Shown here: in pieces, positions 15,982 to 24,086 of the stretch
How positions within the stretch are numbered: the stretch's first letter is position 1
Layout: each line of letters begins with the position of its first letter
Origin: Paraeggerthella hongkongensis
Lineage (GTDB): Bacteria; Actinomycetota; Coriobacteriia; Coriobacteriales; Eggerthellaceae
Assembly: GCF_003726035.1 (NCBI RefSeq)
Contig: NZ_QICD01000017.1
Coordinates: 1-48,423 of the forward strand
Reading direction: 5' to 3'
Length of the DNA: 48,423 nt
Made by a program: the position numbers and the translations under genes
The notes under the pieces: generated by a model
Databases searched by the model: none
The model's input: only the letters and a program-made list of their open reading frames with translations
Told to the model about the DNA's origin: nothing

Positions 15982-16410
15982 GTGGCTGAATTAACCGAAG
16001 AGCAAATCGCGCAAGAAGAAAAGTTCTTGGAAGGCGTGCCTCGCGTCAACGTGGGCGCGTTGTTCCTTCCTCCCATCTGGGGGCCGGCTCACGGCATGTG
16101 GGCCACTATCTTGTTCTACCCCCTATGGCTGTTCGCGGACAACACGTTCTATGCGGCGTTCGCACAGCGCACGCCCTTGGCCATCGGCGTTGCGGTTCTG
16201 GTGCTGCTGACGTTGACGGCCGGGACGGTGGCGTTTTCCATCGTGGCGCAGCCGTTCGCCGCGCATCGGGCGGCCAAACGGGGCGTCGACAAGGAAGCGT
16301 ACTTGAAGCGCGAACGCGTTTGGGCTGTTGCGAGCGTGATCATCGGGCTGTGCATGCTGGCGGCGGCGACGTACTACAACCTGGTCGTGCGTCCGACGAT
16401 TGGGGCGTGA
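15982..16410 (+). CDS. Small membrane protein of unknown function next to the hydrogenase protease gene
   Basis: I do not recognise this 142-residue protein. It has a soluble N terminus (AELTEEQIAQEEKFLEG), then LPPIWGPAHGMWATILFYPLWLF and two further hydrophobic helices, so three membrane segments in all. The segment ALFLPPIWGPAHG resembles a motif of small uncharacterised membrane proteins. GTG 15982 is chosen because AAAAGGA precedes it and the longer frame upstream overlaps the promoter. The stop is 5 nt before the hydrogenase protease gene, so the two share a transcript. A role in hydrogenase assembly or membrane attachment is possible but is guilt by association. Confidence 0.7.
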   Translation: MAELTEEQIAQEEKFLEGVPRVNVGALFLPPIWGPAHGMWATILFYPLWLFADNTFYAAFAQRTPLAIGVAVLVLLTLTAGTVAFSIVAQPFAAHRAAKRGVDKEAYLKRERVWAVASVIIGLCMLAAATYYNLVVRPTIGA

Positions 16411-16415
16411 CGGCC

Positions 16416-16958
16416 ATGATGGCGGATGATGCTGCGAAGGGCTGCGACGACGCCCGCGCTTTGCGTTCCATCGCGGTTCTGTGCGTGGGCAACAAGCTCA
16501 TGCTCGACGACGGCGTAGGGCCGGCCGTGTACGAGGAGCTGATCGAGCGCTACGAGATTCCCCAGAACGTGCAGCTGTTCGATTTGGGGTGCCTCAGCCT
16601 TGACATGCTCGATTCCGTTCGTGCGTTCGACATGATCATCACGGTGGACGCCGTGGACGGCACCGATGCCGAGCCGGGCACGGTGTTTCGCTTCGAGCCC
16701 GATGCCATGGCGCGCCGAAGCGGAGCCAGCGCATCGCTGCACGACCTCAAACTGATCGACCTGTTCGATTCCGCTGCGCTTCTGGGATACCGGGCGGAAG
16801 GCCTGTGCTTGGGCATGCAGGTGGAGAACGCCTCGCCCGCCGTGGTGACCATCGGGCTGACGCCGCGCGTGCATGCGGCCCTGCCGCTTCTGGTCGATAC
16901 CGTGGCGGGGGAGCTTGCGCGCTTGGGCTCGCCGCTTTCTCCGAAGACGCTCCGCTAG
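16416..16958 (+). CDS. Hydrogenase maturation endopeptidase (HyaD/HybD type)
   Basis: This 180-residue protease cuts the C-terminal extension off the NiFe large subunit after nickel insertion. The signature VGNKLMLDDGVGPAVYEEL gives the first metal-sensing acidic residue, TVDAVDGTDAEPGTVFRF the second and SLHDLKLIDLF the His; these correspond to Glu16, Asp62 and His93 of HybD. The first acidic residue is Asp here. ATG 16416 or the adjacent ATG 16419 could be used. The target is presumably the large subunit encoded at 12865. No hypABCDEF genes occur in the window, so they must be elsewhere. Confidence 0.93.
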   Translation: MMADDAAKGCDDARALRSIAVLCVGNKLMLDDGVGPAVYEELIERYEIPQNVQLFDLGCLSLDMLDSVRAFDMIITVDAVDGTDAEPGTVFRFEPDAMARRSGASASLHDLKLIDLFDSAALLGYRAEGLCLGMQVENASPAVVTIGLTPRVHAALPLLVDTVAGELARLGSPLSPKTLR

Positions 16959-17118
16959 CGTTCGTTCTGCGCATCGCTGCGGGGTGGCGGCGCGTCAACG
17001 CGGCATCTTCGATTCGGTGACGGTCGCCTGGTGCTTCTCCTGCGCGCAAGCATGCGCGCTATCGTTTTCGGGAAACGGTAGGATCGCGCGCTGCGCGGTT
17101 AGAAGGAGATGCACGTCT

Positions 17119-17541
17119 ATGCTTATTCACACGATCAGCGCGTACGAAACTTCGGCAGAGGATTTTTTCGGTCGTTTGGCCGACTGGCGGGTCGATATGC
17201 TGCTTGATACGCGCCTAAAGAACACGAACCAGCTTTCCGGTTTCACTAAACGCGATGACCTGGCGTTTTTTGCTGACAAAGTGGCGCATGCGCAGTATGC
17301 GCACGACAAGCTGTTCGCTCCGGCTCCCACGATGCTCGAGCGCTACCTCAACGGCAACATAGGGTGGGAAGGTTACGCGAGCGCCTATCGTGCCGACATG
17401 GAAAAGCGCGCGGCGGTCGCGCGGTTCTTCGAACGGTACGGCGATTTCGAATCGGTTGCGCTTGTCGGCACGGCTACGCGCAAGCGCCGCTCCCATACCG
17501 AAGTGCTCGCGAACATGCTTCAGGAGGCTTTGAAGTCATAA
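17119..17541 (+). CDS. DUF488 family protein
   Basis: This 140-residue protein matches the DUF488 pattern: an opening HTISAYETSAEDFF strand-helix, VDMLLDTRLKNTNQLSGFTKRDDLAFF, and a C-terminal VALVGTATRKRRSHTEVLANML. The family is widespread and uncharacterised; a nucleic-acid related role has been suggested for some members but is not shown here. ATG 17119 has AAGGAG at 17103-17108. It is probably transcribed alone or with the small frame that follows. Confidence 0.8.
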   Translation: MLIHTISAYETSAEDFFGRLADWRVDMLLDTRLKNTNQLSGFTKRDDLAFFADKVAHAQYAHDKLFAPAPTMLERYLNGNIGWEGYASAYRADMEKRAAVARFFERYGDFESVALVGTATRKRRSHTEVLANMLQEALKS

Positions 17542-17691
17542 GTGCCGATCGTCGCGTTCGGCTTTACGCGGATGGAGCAGGGCTCTTGGATCGGCGAGGA
17601 CCGGCCCCGGCGGCCACGCACCGATCGGGATGCCATTGCTCCCGTGGCTGCCTGCGCGAGGTCGCTGCTGGACGAGGTGGTGCGACCGTAG
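17542..17691 (+). CDS. Possible small protein (49 residues)
   Basis: A GTG immediately after the DUF488 stop opens a 49-codon frame ending in TAG at 17689-17691. About four fifths of its codons end in G or C, like real genes around it, and the peptide has a non-repetitive mix of residues (PIVAFGFTRMEQGSWIGED, later ARSLLDEVV). AGGAGG lies 14 nt upstream, longer than ideal. It may be a small gene, a remnant or chance. Confidence 0.25.
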   Translation: MPIVAFGFTRMEQGSWIGEDRPRRPRTDRDAIAPVAACARSLLDEVVRP

Positions 17692-17795
17692 CGCTGCGGA
17701 GTGCGGTGCGCGCTGTGCCACGCCGATGCGGGATTGCCCATCGTAGCGCTCGGCCGGCCGCCGTACAATGGGCCGGACGGAAGGGAGCGTGCGAC

Positions 17796-18212
17796 ATGGT
17801 TCGATGCGATGCGGCTATCGCGGATGCGATGATGGTGAACGTAACGGCTCAAAAAGAGCTCGAGAGCTTGGAGATATTCGAAGCCGAGCGGGGGCGCGTG
17901 GCGTTTCGGCTCGACGTGCCGCAGGAGGTGCTGAACTATCACGGCACCATCCACGGCGGCTTTTTGGCGACGTTGTGCGAGATCGCCGCAGGTATGGCGG
18001 CGTATTCGTGCGGCGTGAGCAACGTGGCGTTGACGAGTGCGGTCAACTTCGTCAAAGCGGTGGGGGCCGGCCCCCTTGTTGTGAGGGCGAACACGTCCCA
18101 CGAGGGTCGCAGCACGGTGATCGCGCATTGCCGGGCCGAAACGCCCGAGGGGCGGTTGGTGTGCGAGGCTACGTTCACGCTGTTCGTGCTCGGGCCGCTT
18201 GAACGAGCATAG
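17796..18212 (+). CDS. PaaI-like hotdog thioesterase
   Basis: This 138-residue single hotdog domain protein would hydrolyse acyl- or aryl-CoA thioesters. The signature NYHGTIHGGFLATLCEIAAGMAAYS carries the HGG loop of PaaI/YdiI-type enzymes, followed by ALTSAVNFVKAVGAGPLVVRA. ATG 17796 has GAAGGGAG upstream, and TACAAT at 17764-17769 may be its -10. It converges with the aldo/keto reductase gene with only 19 nt between stops. A second, different hotdog gene occurs at 27078. Confidence 0.87.
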   Translation: MVRCDAAIADAMMVNVTAQKELESLEIFEAERGRVAFRLDVPQEVLNYHGTIHGGFLATLCEIAAGMAAYSCGVSNVALTSAVNFVKAVGAGPLVVRANTSHEGRSTVIAHCRAETPEGRLVCEATFTLFVLGPLERA

Positions 18213-18231
18213 TGGTCCGAGTTCTCGGGCG

Positions 18232-19374
18232 CTATCCGAGCAGCTTCGCGATCTTCTCCATGCGCTCGGCGATCGGCACGCCGAAGGGGCATCGGGGCTC
18301 GCACGCCTGGCAGGCAATGCAGTCCGCTGCCGTGGCGTCGAGGACGTCGTAATGCGCCTTGACCGATGCGGGGGCTTCGCCTTGGACGGTCGCCAAGTCG
18401 TAGAGCTTGTTCGCCATGGCGATGTCGATGCCGGAGGGGCAGGGGGCGCAGTGCCCGCAGTACGTGCACTGGCCGTAGTAGGCGTGTTTGGGCGCATGGG
18501 CCAGGACGGTCGCGTAATCCTTCTGAGCGTCGTTCGCGGTTTCGTAGCGCACGGCGTCGGCAACGTGCTCCGGCGTGTCGAATCCTGCCAGGATGCTGGC
18601 GGCGGCGGGCCGCGTGAGCGCGTAGTGAATGCATTGGATGGGCGTGAGGGCCACGCCGAACGGCGAAGCTTCGGCGTTGAACAGGCGGCCTCCCGCGTAC
18701 CCTTTCATGACGGTGAGCCCCACGCCCTCCCGTTCGCAAAGCGCGTAGAACTCGGCTCGAACGGGGTCCATGCCCTCGAGCGCGTCGTCGTAGTCGAAGG
18801 CGAACGCCGTTTCCAGGCTGGTCGTGGCTGGCAAAAGGTCGAAAGCCGGGTTAACGCTGAACATGATGACCTCGATCTTGCCCGAACGCGCCGCCGCCTG
18901 CGCCACGTCGGGGCGATGCGTGGACAGCCCGATATGGCCGATAGCGCCGCTTTCCTTGAGGTCTCGCACGTAGGCGAAGAACGGCCCGTTCATGATCTGC
19001 TCGAACTCGTTCAGGTCGTCCACGTAATGGATCATGCCCACTTCCACATGGTCGGTCCCCAGGCGCGCGAGCAGGTCTTCGAACGCGCTTTGCGCAAGGT
19101 CAAGGTCGCGCGTGCGCACGTACTGCCCGTTTTGCCAGGTGGATCCTATGTGGCCTTGGATGATCCAGCGATCCCGGTTGCCTGCGATGGCCTTTCCCAG
19201 GTTGCTGCGCACGGCGGGCTCGGCCATCCAGCAGTCCAGAACGTTGATGCCGGCCTGCGTGCAGGCGTCGACGACGGCCTGCACTTCGTCGGCGGGCTTG
19301 CGCTCCATCCACTCCGCTCCGAACCCGATTTCGCTCACTTCCAAGCCGGTTTTGCCCAGTTTGCGATAGCGCAT
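18232..19374 (-). CDS. Aldo/keto reductase fused to a two-cluster ferredoxin domain
   Basis: This 380-residue protein has an aldo/keto reductase barrel (residues 1 to about 290, opening MRYRKLGKTGLEVSEIGFGAEW) followed by two [4Fe-4S] motifs, CTYCGHCAPCPSGIDI and CIACQACEPRCPFGVPI. This architecture is common in anaerobes; the clusters may feed electrons to or from the barrel, but substrates are unknown. At the position of the usual catalytic Tyr the text reads NVLDCWMAEP, so a classical carbonyl-reductase mechanism is doubtful. ATG 19374 has AAGGGGG upstream. It lies downstream of nth and may share its transcript. Confidence 0.88.
   Translation of the reverse strand: MRYRKLGKTGLEVSEIGFGAEWMERKPADEVQAVVDACTQAGINVLDCWMAEPAVRSNLGKAIAGNRDRWIIQGHIGSTWQNGQYVRTRDLDLAQSAFEDLLARLGTDHVEVGMIHYVDDLNEFEQIMNGPFFAYVRDLKESGAIGHIGLSTHRPDVAQAAARSGKIEVIMFSVNPAFDLLPATTSLETAFAFDYDDALEGMDPVRAEFYALCEREGVGLTVMKGYAGGRLFNAEASPFGVALTPIQCIHYALTRPAAASILAGFDTPEHVADAVRYETANDAQKDYATVLAHAPKHAYYGQCTYCGHCAPCPSGIDIAMANKLYDLATVQGEAPASVKAHYDVLDATAADCIACQACEPRCPFGVPIAERMEKIAKLLG
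19092..19116 (-). repeat. 25-bp direct repeat, copy inside the aldo/keto reductase gene
   Basis: Identical at 24 of 25 positions to 19411-19435. In the minus-strand frame both copies encode RTRDLDLA. Confidence 0.7.
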
Positions 19375-19410
19375 ATGGTTCCCCCTTCGATCGTTCGATT
19401 CGCTGTTTGC

Positions 19411-19435
19411 GCGCAAGGTCGAGGTCGCGCGTGCG
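19411..19435 (-). repeat. 25-bp direct repeat, copy upstream of the aldo/keto reductase gene
   Basis: Second copy, in the 68-nt gap between nth and the reductase start. It looks like a short partial duplication of the gene's own coding sequence, 319 bp away. Confidence 0.7.
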
Positions 19436-19442
19436 TTCGAGC

Positions 19443-20105
19443 CTACGCTTTGCCGCAGTTGGGGCAAAGGTCGCAGATGAAGCACTCGCCGCATTTCGGG
19501 CGCCGCGCGATGCAGGTTTCGCGGCCGAACAGCACCCATTGGTGGTTGATGGGCCCCCACCATTCGCGTGGGTACAGCTTGAGCAGCGCATCCTCGGTTT
19601 TCGCAGGCGTGTCGGCGGAGGGTCCTGCAAGCTTGAGCTTGTGCGCGATCCGGAACACGTGGGTGTCCACGGCGATGCCCTCCACGATTCCGAACGCCTC
19701 GTTGAGCACGACGTTCGCGGTTTTGCGGCCCACTCCGGGAAGCTTCTGCAGCTCGTCGATGTCGCGCGGGATCTGGCCGCCGTACTCGGACACCACCAGT
19801 TGCGCGCACTTGATCACGTTCGCGGCCTTCGTTCGGTAGAACCCGATGGTTCGGATGATCTCTTCGACGTCGGCCGGGTTGGCGGATGCCAGGTCGGCTA
19901 CGGCAGGGTAGCGTTCCCAAAGCGCTGGCGTTACCTTGTTGACGCCCTTGTCGGTTGTTTGGGCGGACAGCAACACGGCGATGGTCAGCTTGAACGGGTC
20001 GCCCCAGTAATGCAGGGCGCATTCTGCCGCGGGGTAGTGTTCGTTCATGCGCTGCGCGATTTCGATGGCGCGCTCGCGTTTCGCTTTCACGGTTTCGCGG
20101 GGCAA
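19443..20105 (-). CDS. nth: Endonuclease III
   Basis: This 220-residue bifunctional DNA glycosylase/AP lyase removes oxidised pyrimidines. The helix-hairpin-helix LPGVGRKTANVV contains the catalytic Lys, and VDTHVFRIAHKL the catalytic Asp. The cluster loop is the standard C-x6-C-x2-C-x5-C (CIARRPKCGECFICDLC), so unlike the MutY-like protein at 8331 this one keeps its [4Fe-4S]. A TTG at 20105 is the likely start: AAAGGAGG precedes it by 5 nt and the length then matches the family; the frame further upstream is not conserved-looking. A good promoter lies about 40 nt upstream. Confidence 0.95.
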   Translation of the reverse strand: MPRETVKAKRERAIEIAQRMNEHYPAAECALHYWGDPFKLTIAVLLSAQTTDKGVNKVTPALWERYPAVADLASANPADVEEIIRTIGFYRTKAANVIKCAQLVVSEYGGQIPRDIDELQKLPGVGRKTANVVLNEAFGIVEGIAVDTHVFRIAHKLKLAGPSADTPAKTEDALLKLYPREWWGPINHQWVLFGRETCIARRPKCGECFICDLCPNCGKA

Positions 20106-20143
20106 GGGATCCTCCTTTGCGGGATGCGATGCGGATGCGGTCA

Positions 20144-20172
20144 AGTATAGTGAACTTTCGGGTCGGTGTCTG
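20144..20172 (-). promoter_or_regulatory. Promoter for nth
   Basis: On the minus strand: -35 CAGACA (20172-20167), a 17-nt spacer and -10 TATACT (20149-20144), about 40 nt upstream of the TTG start. Confidence 0.55.
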
Positions 20173-20189
20173 CTTGCAAGGCGGGCCAC

Positions 20190-20600
20190 GGGTGTTTTCG
20201 GCTTCGCTGGTCGGCTGGTTTCGAGGTCGTGTCAAATCGAGCGAGTTTTGCTGGTCCTCAATCAAGAATAAAGCGGGCTGGCAAGACTTTGACCAGGCAT
20301 GATGAAAAACGTCCTTAGGCGATTTTGCGCGGGAAGGCGAAAAATCGCCTCAAAACTCGTCCGTTTTGGCAGGACTCGGAACCGCTGATGCAAACTGCCT
20401 GTTGCGAAGCGGGCGAATCGAAGGCGAGGGAGCGGCTTTCGTCGATGTTCTTTGTCGGTTGCCTCCGCTTTCCGCGCAGGCTTTGAGGTACACTGGTCGA
20501 CGCTCGTCCGCGCTGATGCACGGCGGGCGCATACGCACCAAAGCTTCAAGCCGCCAGCTGCGGCTTTTCGTGCTGCTCGGATAGAGAAAAGGGAACGACC
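20190..20600. other. Intergenic region between divergent nth and mfd
   Basis: The nearly 500-nt space from 20106 holds the nth promoter, the hairpin repeat at 20291-20370 and presumably the mfd promoter (TACACT at 20489-20494 is -10-like, with no good -35). No coding frame is convincing. Confidence 0.4.
20291..20370 (-). repeat. Copy Y of a dispersed hairpin-bearing intergenic repeat
   Basis: The minus strand contains a 9-bp stem, GGCGATTTT paired with AAAATCGCC (20341-20349 with 20318-20326), flanked by CCAAAACGG on one side and GTTTTTCATCATGCCTGGT on the other. The flanks and spacing match 9250-9323. Confidence 0.45.
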
Positions 20601-23600
20601 ATGCTCATCGACTCGCTCACGTTCGCACTGGAGAAATCCGCGTGCCTCGACGCGTTTTGGGGCAAGCTGGATGCGGGCGAGGACGGCGCGCTCGGCGTGG
20701 CGAACTCGGCGCGCCCCTTCTTGATTGCCGCCCGTTTCGCGCACAAGCCGCAAACGACCCTGGTCGTGGTGGCGGGCGAGGACGCGGCGGTGTCGTTCGC
20801 CCGCAGCGTGGCGGCTTATCTGGGCGATGAGCGCGTCATCCGCTTTCCCGAGCGAACCGACTATCCGTTCAACCCCAAGCCCAGCGACGCGAGCGTCGTG
20901 GCGCGGCGCATGGAGGCCGTTCATGCGCTTTCGACCGGACGGCCGGCCGTCGTCGTGGCCAGCGCGCGCTCGCTTGTCCGCATGCTGGCTCCTGTGGGGT
21001 CGTCGGTTGCGACGCCGGTTGTTTTCGAGGCGGGAAAAGAGCTGGTCGCCATGGAGGGCGCCGACGCTGCGGGCATCGCTTCGTTCGAGGATGTGGCGCG
21101 TGCTCTGGAGGAGCGCGGCTATCGCAACACCGGAGAGCTTGACGGGCCGGGCACCTTCGCCGTTCGCGGGGGCGCGATCGACGTGTACCCGGGAAATTTG
21201 GTGTACCCGGTTCGCTTGGACTTCTTCGGCGACGAGCTGGACGAGGTGCGGCGCATCGTGCCTTCCACGGGGCAGACCATCCAGGCGCTCGCCTATGTGG
21301 AAGCGTATCCCGTGATGGAGTTCGCGTGCTCGAAAAGCGCTCTTGCCCGGGCCCGCAAGAAGCTTGAACGCCCAGCTCAAACGAATGCCGCCCTGCGCGA
21401 TGCGCTTGAGAAGCTGGACGGGGGCCTGCGCTTCGACGGGTCGGACATGCTGCTGCCCTACCTGTACAACGAGACGGTGACGTTGGGCGCCTATCTTCGT
21501 CGCGACGCGCTTTCGGTGCTGGTGGAGCCACGTTCCCTATTCGACGACATGACGCACGTCTACGACGATATCGCGGGCCGCGCGAAGGGCACGGGCATCG
21601 CCCTCAAGGGGCTGTACGCCGAACCCGGCGCGGTCAGCTTCGGGGAGGGTCAGCGGGCGACTTACGTATCCATCATGCGCGTGGGCGGGCATGTGGACGA
21701 CGAGCTTCCCGTGAAGCGCGTGGAGGTGGCGGGGCATCCCGACAAGCTGTTCGGGCGTTTGCGCAGTTTGGTGGACACCGACTACACGACGGTGTTCAGC
21801 GCACCGAACTTCAGGGCGCGCCAGGACATGAAGCTGGCGTTCGTGGATCATGGACTGCCGATCCAGGAGACGCTCGATATCGAGCAGGATCCGGGCGAGA
21901 CGGAGGGCGCGGCCAAACGGCGGCTGCGTCGCGGCGTGGTGAACGTGGTGGACGTGGACGTGCCGCTGGGCATGATCATACCGAAGGCCAAGCTTGCGGT
22001 GATCAGCGTATCCGACACGCAAGGTGCCTCGACAGCCCGTCCGAGCAGGCACGTCGACATCACGGAGATCACGTTTCCCTACAAACCGGGCGATTACGTG
22101 GTGCATGCCGCCCACGGCGTGGCCCACTTCAAGGAGCTTGTCCGCCGCGATGTGGACGGCACGGCGCGCGACTACCTGTTGCTGGAGTATTCGGAAGGCG
22201 ACAAGCTGTACGTGCCGGTGGAGCAGCTGGATCGCGTGACGCGCTACGTGGGGCCGGAGGGCGCGAGCCCACGGCTTACTCGCCTGAACACGGCCGATTG
22301 GTCGCGCGCCATGAAGAAGGCGCGCGCCGCCACGAAGAAGCTCGCCTTCGATCTGGTGGACGTGTACGCGCGTCGCGCCACGGTGCAGGGCTACCGCTTC
22401 GAGGCCGACACGCAAGCGCAGCGCGAGATGGAGGAGGCGTTCCCTTACCAAGAGACGCCCGACCAGCTTGCCGCCATCGCCGACGTGAAGGCCGACATGC
22501 AGTCGGCCAAGCCGATGGATAGGCTGGTGTGCGGCGACGTGGGCTTCGGCAAGACCGAGGTTGCCCTGCGCGCCGCGTTCAAGGCGACCCAGGATTCGAA
22601 GCAGGTGATGGTGCTGTGCCCGACCACCATTTTGGCGCAGCAGCATTACACCAACTTCAAGGAGCGCTGCGAGCCGTTTGGCGTGACGGTGGAAGTGCTC
22701 TCGCGTTTCCGCACACCGGCCCAGCAGGCGGCGGCGCTTGCTGGCTTCGCCGACGGCGGCGTGGACGTTTTGGTGGGAACGCATCGCTTGCTCTCCCGTG
22801 ACGTGAACCCGCACGATCTGGGCCTGGTCATCATCGACGAGGAGCAGCGTTTCGGCGTGGGCCACAAAGAGCAGATGAAGAACCTGCGCGAATCCATCGA
22901 CGTGCTGACGCTTTCCGCAACGCCCATTCCGCGCACCATGCAGATGTCGCTTTCGGGGGTTCGCGACATGAGCTTGATCCTCACGCCGCCCGACGAGCGG
23001 CGCGCCGTCGAAGTCCACGTGGGCGAATGGGATCCCGACGTGGTGAGCGGTGCTATTCGACGCGAGCTGGCGCGCGGCGGACAGGTGTACTACGTGTCGA
23101 ACCGGGTGCGCTCGATCGACGAAGCCGTGCGTCGCGTGACGGCGGCTGCGGGCGAGGCGCGCGTGGGCGTGGCTCACGGCCAGATGACGCGCGAACAGCT
23201 CGAGCGCGTCATGGAGGATTTCAGCGCCGGCGAGCTGGACGTGCTGGTGGCCACCACCATCATAGAGAGCGGCATCGACAACCCGCATACGAACACGCTC
23301 ATCATCGAGGATTCGCAGCGCTTGGGCCTGGCTCAGATGTACCAGCTCAAGGGCCGCGTGGGCCGGTCGTCCACGCAAGCGTACGCCTTCTTCATGTTCC
23401 CTGAGCACATGGAGCTCACCGAGGAGGCCGCGGCGCGCCTGACGGCGTTGAGCGAGCACACCGACTTGGGCAGCGGCATGCGCATCGCCATGCGCGATCT
23501 GGAGATTCGCGGAGCGGGCAGTCTCATGGGCGCCGAGCAGTCGGGCAACATGTCCGCCGTCGGCTTCGACCTGTTCGCGCAGATGCTCGCTCAAGCCGTG

Positions 23601-24086
23601 ACGGCCACGCGCGAAGGCGACCTGAAGGCCGTCGATCAGCTGCCGCCGGCGCTGTCCGACATCACGGTGAACGTGCCGGGCCATACCTACCTTCCTGAGG
23701 ACTACGTGCCGGAGGCGGACGAGCGCGTGCTGTGGTACCGCAAGATCGCATCGGCGGCGACCGAGCAGGCCGTCGAGGACGTGTACCGGGATATGGCCGA
23801 CAAGCGGCCCGATATGCCGCAGGCCGCGAAGAACCTGTTCGACAAAGCGCGCATCAAGGCGTTCGCGAACGAGCACCATATCAGGACCGTTTCGGTGACG
23901 GCGGGTCGTTTGGTGGTGGAGCCTATCGACGTGTCGCGCGACCAGATGACGCCTTTGCGCCGTGCGGGCGGGCGCTACCTGGCCGACAAGCGCAAGCTCC
24001 AACTGCCCCTGCGCTATTTCAAGCTTGACGAGGGCGACAACCTTTTGGGGCCAGTCGCCGAGTTCCTGAAAGAGCTGGCAAAGTGA
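20601..24086 (+). CDS. mfd: Transcription-repair coupling factor
   Basis: This 1161-residue ATP-driven translocase removes RNA polymerase stalled at DNA lesions and recruits UvrA. The N-terminal UvrB-like region (1 to about 340) has FPERTDYPFNPKP. The CarD-like polymerase-interaction domain starts near residue 493 (PGDYVVHAAHGVAHF). Helicase motifs are GDVGFGKTEVALRAAF (about 645-660), IIDEEQRFGVGHKEQM (about 743) and SATPIPRTM, and the TRG motif contains RGAGSLMGAEQSGN. ATG 20601 follows GAGAAAAGGGAA. Full length and all motifs are present. It overlaps the next gene by GTGA. Confidence 0.97.
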   Translation: MLIDSLTFALEKSACLDAFWGKLDAGEDGALGVANSARPFLIAARFAHKPQTTLVVVAGEDAAVSFARSVAAYLGDERVIRFPERTDYPFNPKPSDASVVARRMEAVHALSTGRPAVVVASARSLVRMLAPVGSSVATPVVFEAGKELVAMEGADAAGIASFEDVARALEERGYRNTGELDGPGTFAVRGGAIDVYPGNLVYPVRLDFFGDELDEVRRIVPSTGQTIQALAYVEAYPVMEFACSKSALARARKKLERPAQTNAALRDALEKLDGGLRFDGSDMLLPYLYNETVTLGAYLRRDALSVLVEPRSLFDDMTHVYDDIAGRAKGTGIALKGLYAEPGAVSFGEGQRATYVSIMRVGGHVDDELPVKRVEVAGHPDKLFGRLRSLVDTDYTTVFSAPNFRARQDMKLAFVDHGLPIQETLDIEQDPGETEGAAKRRLRRGVVNVVDVDVPLGMIIPKAKLAVISVSDTQGASTARPSRHVDITEITFPYKPGDYVVHAAHGVAHFKELVRRDVDGTARDYLLLEYSEGDKLYVPVEQLDRVTRYVGPEGASPRLTRLNTADWSRAMKKARAATKKLAFDLVDVYARRATVQGYRFEADTQAQREMEEAFPYQETPDQLAAIADVKADMQSAKPMDRLVCGDVGFGKTEVALRAAFKATQDSKQVMVLCPTTILAQQHYTNFKERCEPFGVTVEVLSRFRTPAQQAAALAGFADGGVDVLVGTHRLLSRDVNPHDLGLVIIDEEQRFGVGHKEQMKNLRESIDVLTLSATPIPRTMQMSLSGVRDMSLILTPPDERRAVEVHVGEWDPDVVSGAIRRELARGGQVYYVSNRVRSIDEAVRRVTAAAGEARVGVAHGQMTREQLERVMEDFSAGELDVLVATTIIESGIDNPHTNTLIIEDSQRLGLAQMYQLKGRVGRSSTQAYAFFMFPEHMELTEEAAARLTALSEHTDLGSGMRIAMRDLEIRGAGSLMGAEQSGNMSAVGFDLFAQMLAQAVTATREGDLKAVDQLPPALSDITVNVPGHTYLPEDYVPEADERVLWYRKIASAATEQAVEDVYRDMADKRPDMPQAAKNLFDKARIKAFANEHHIRTVSVTAGRLVVEPIDVSRDQMTPLRRAGGRYLADKRKLQLPLRYFKLDEGDNLLGPVAEFLKELAK

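Noticed and set aside
21537-24002. 821-codon open frame antisense to mfd
   Set aside because: Low-complexity His/Arg-rich peptide produced by codon bias; Mfd motifs occupy the other strand.
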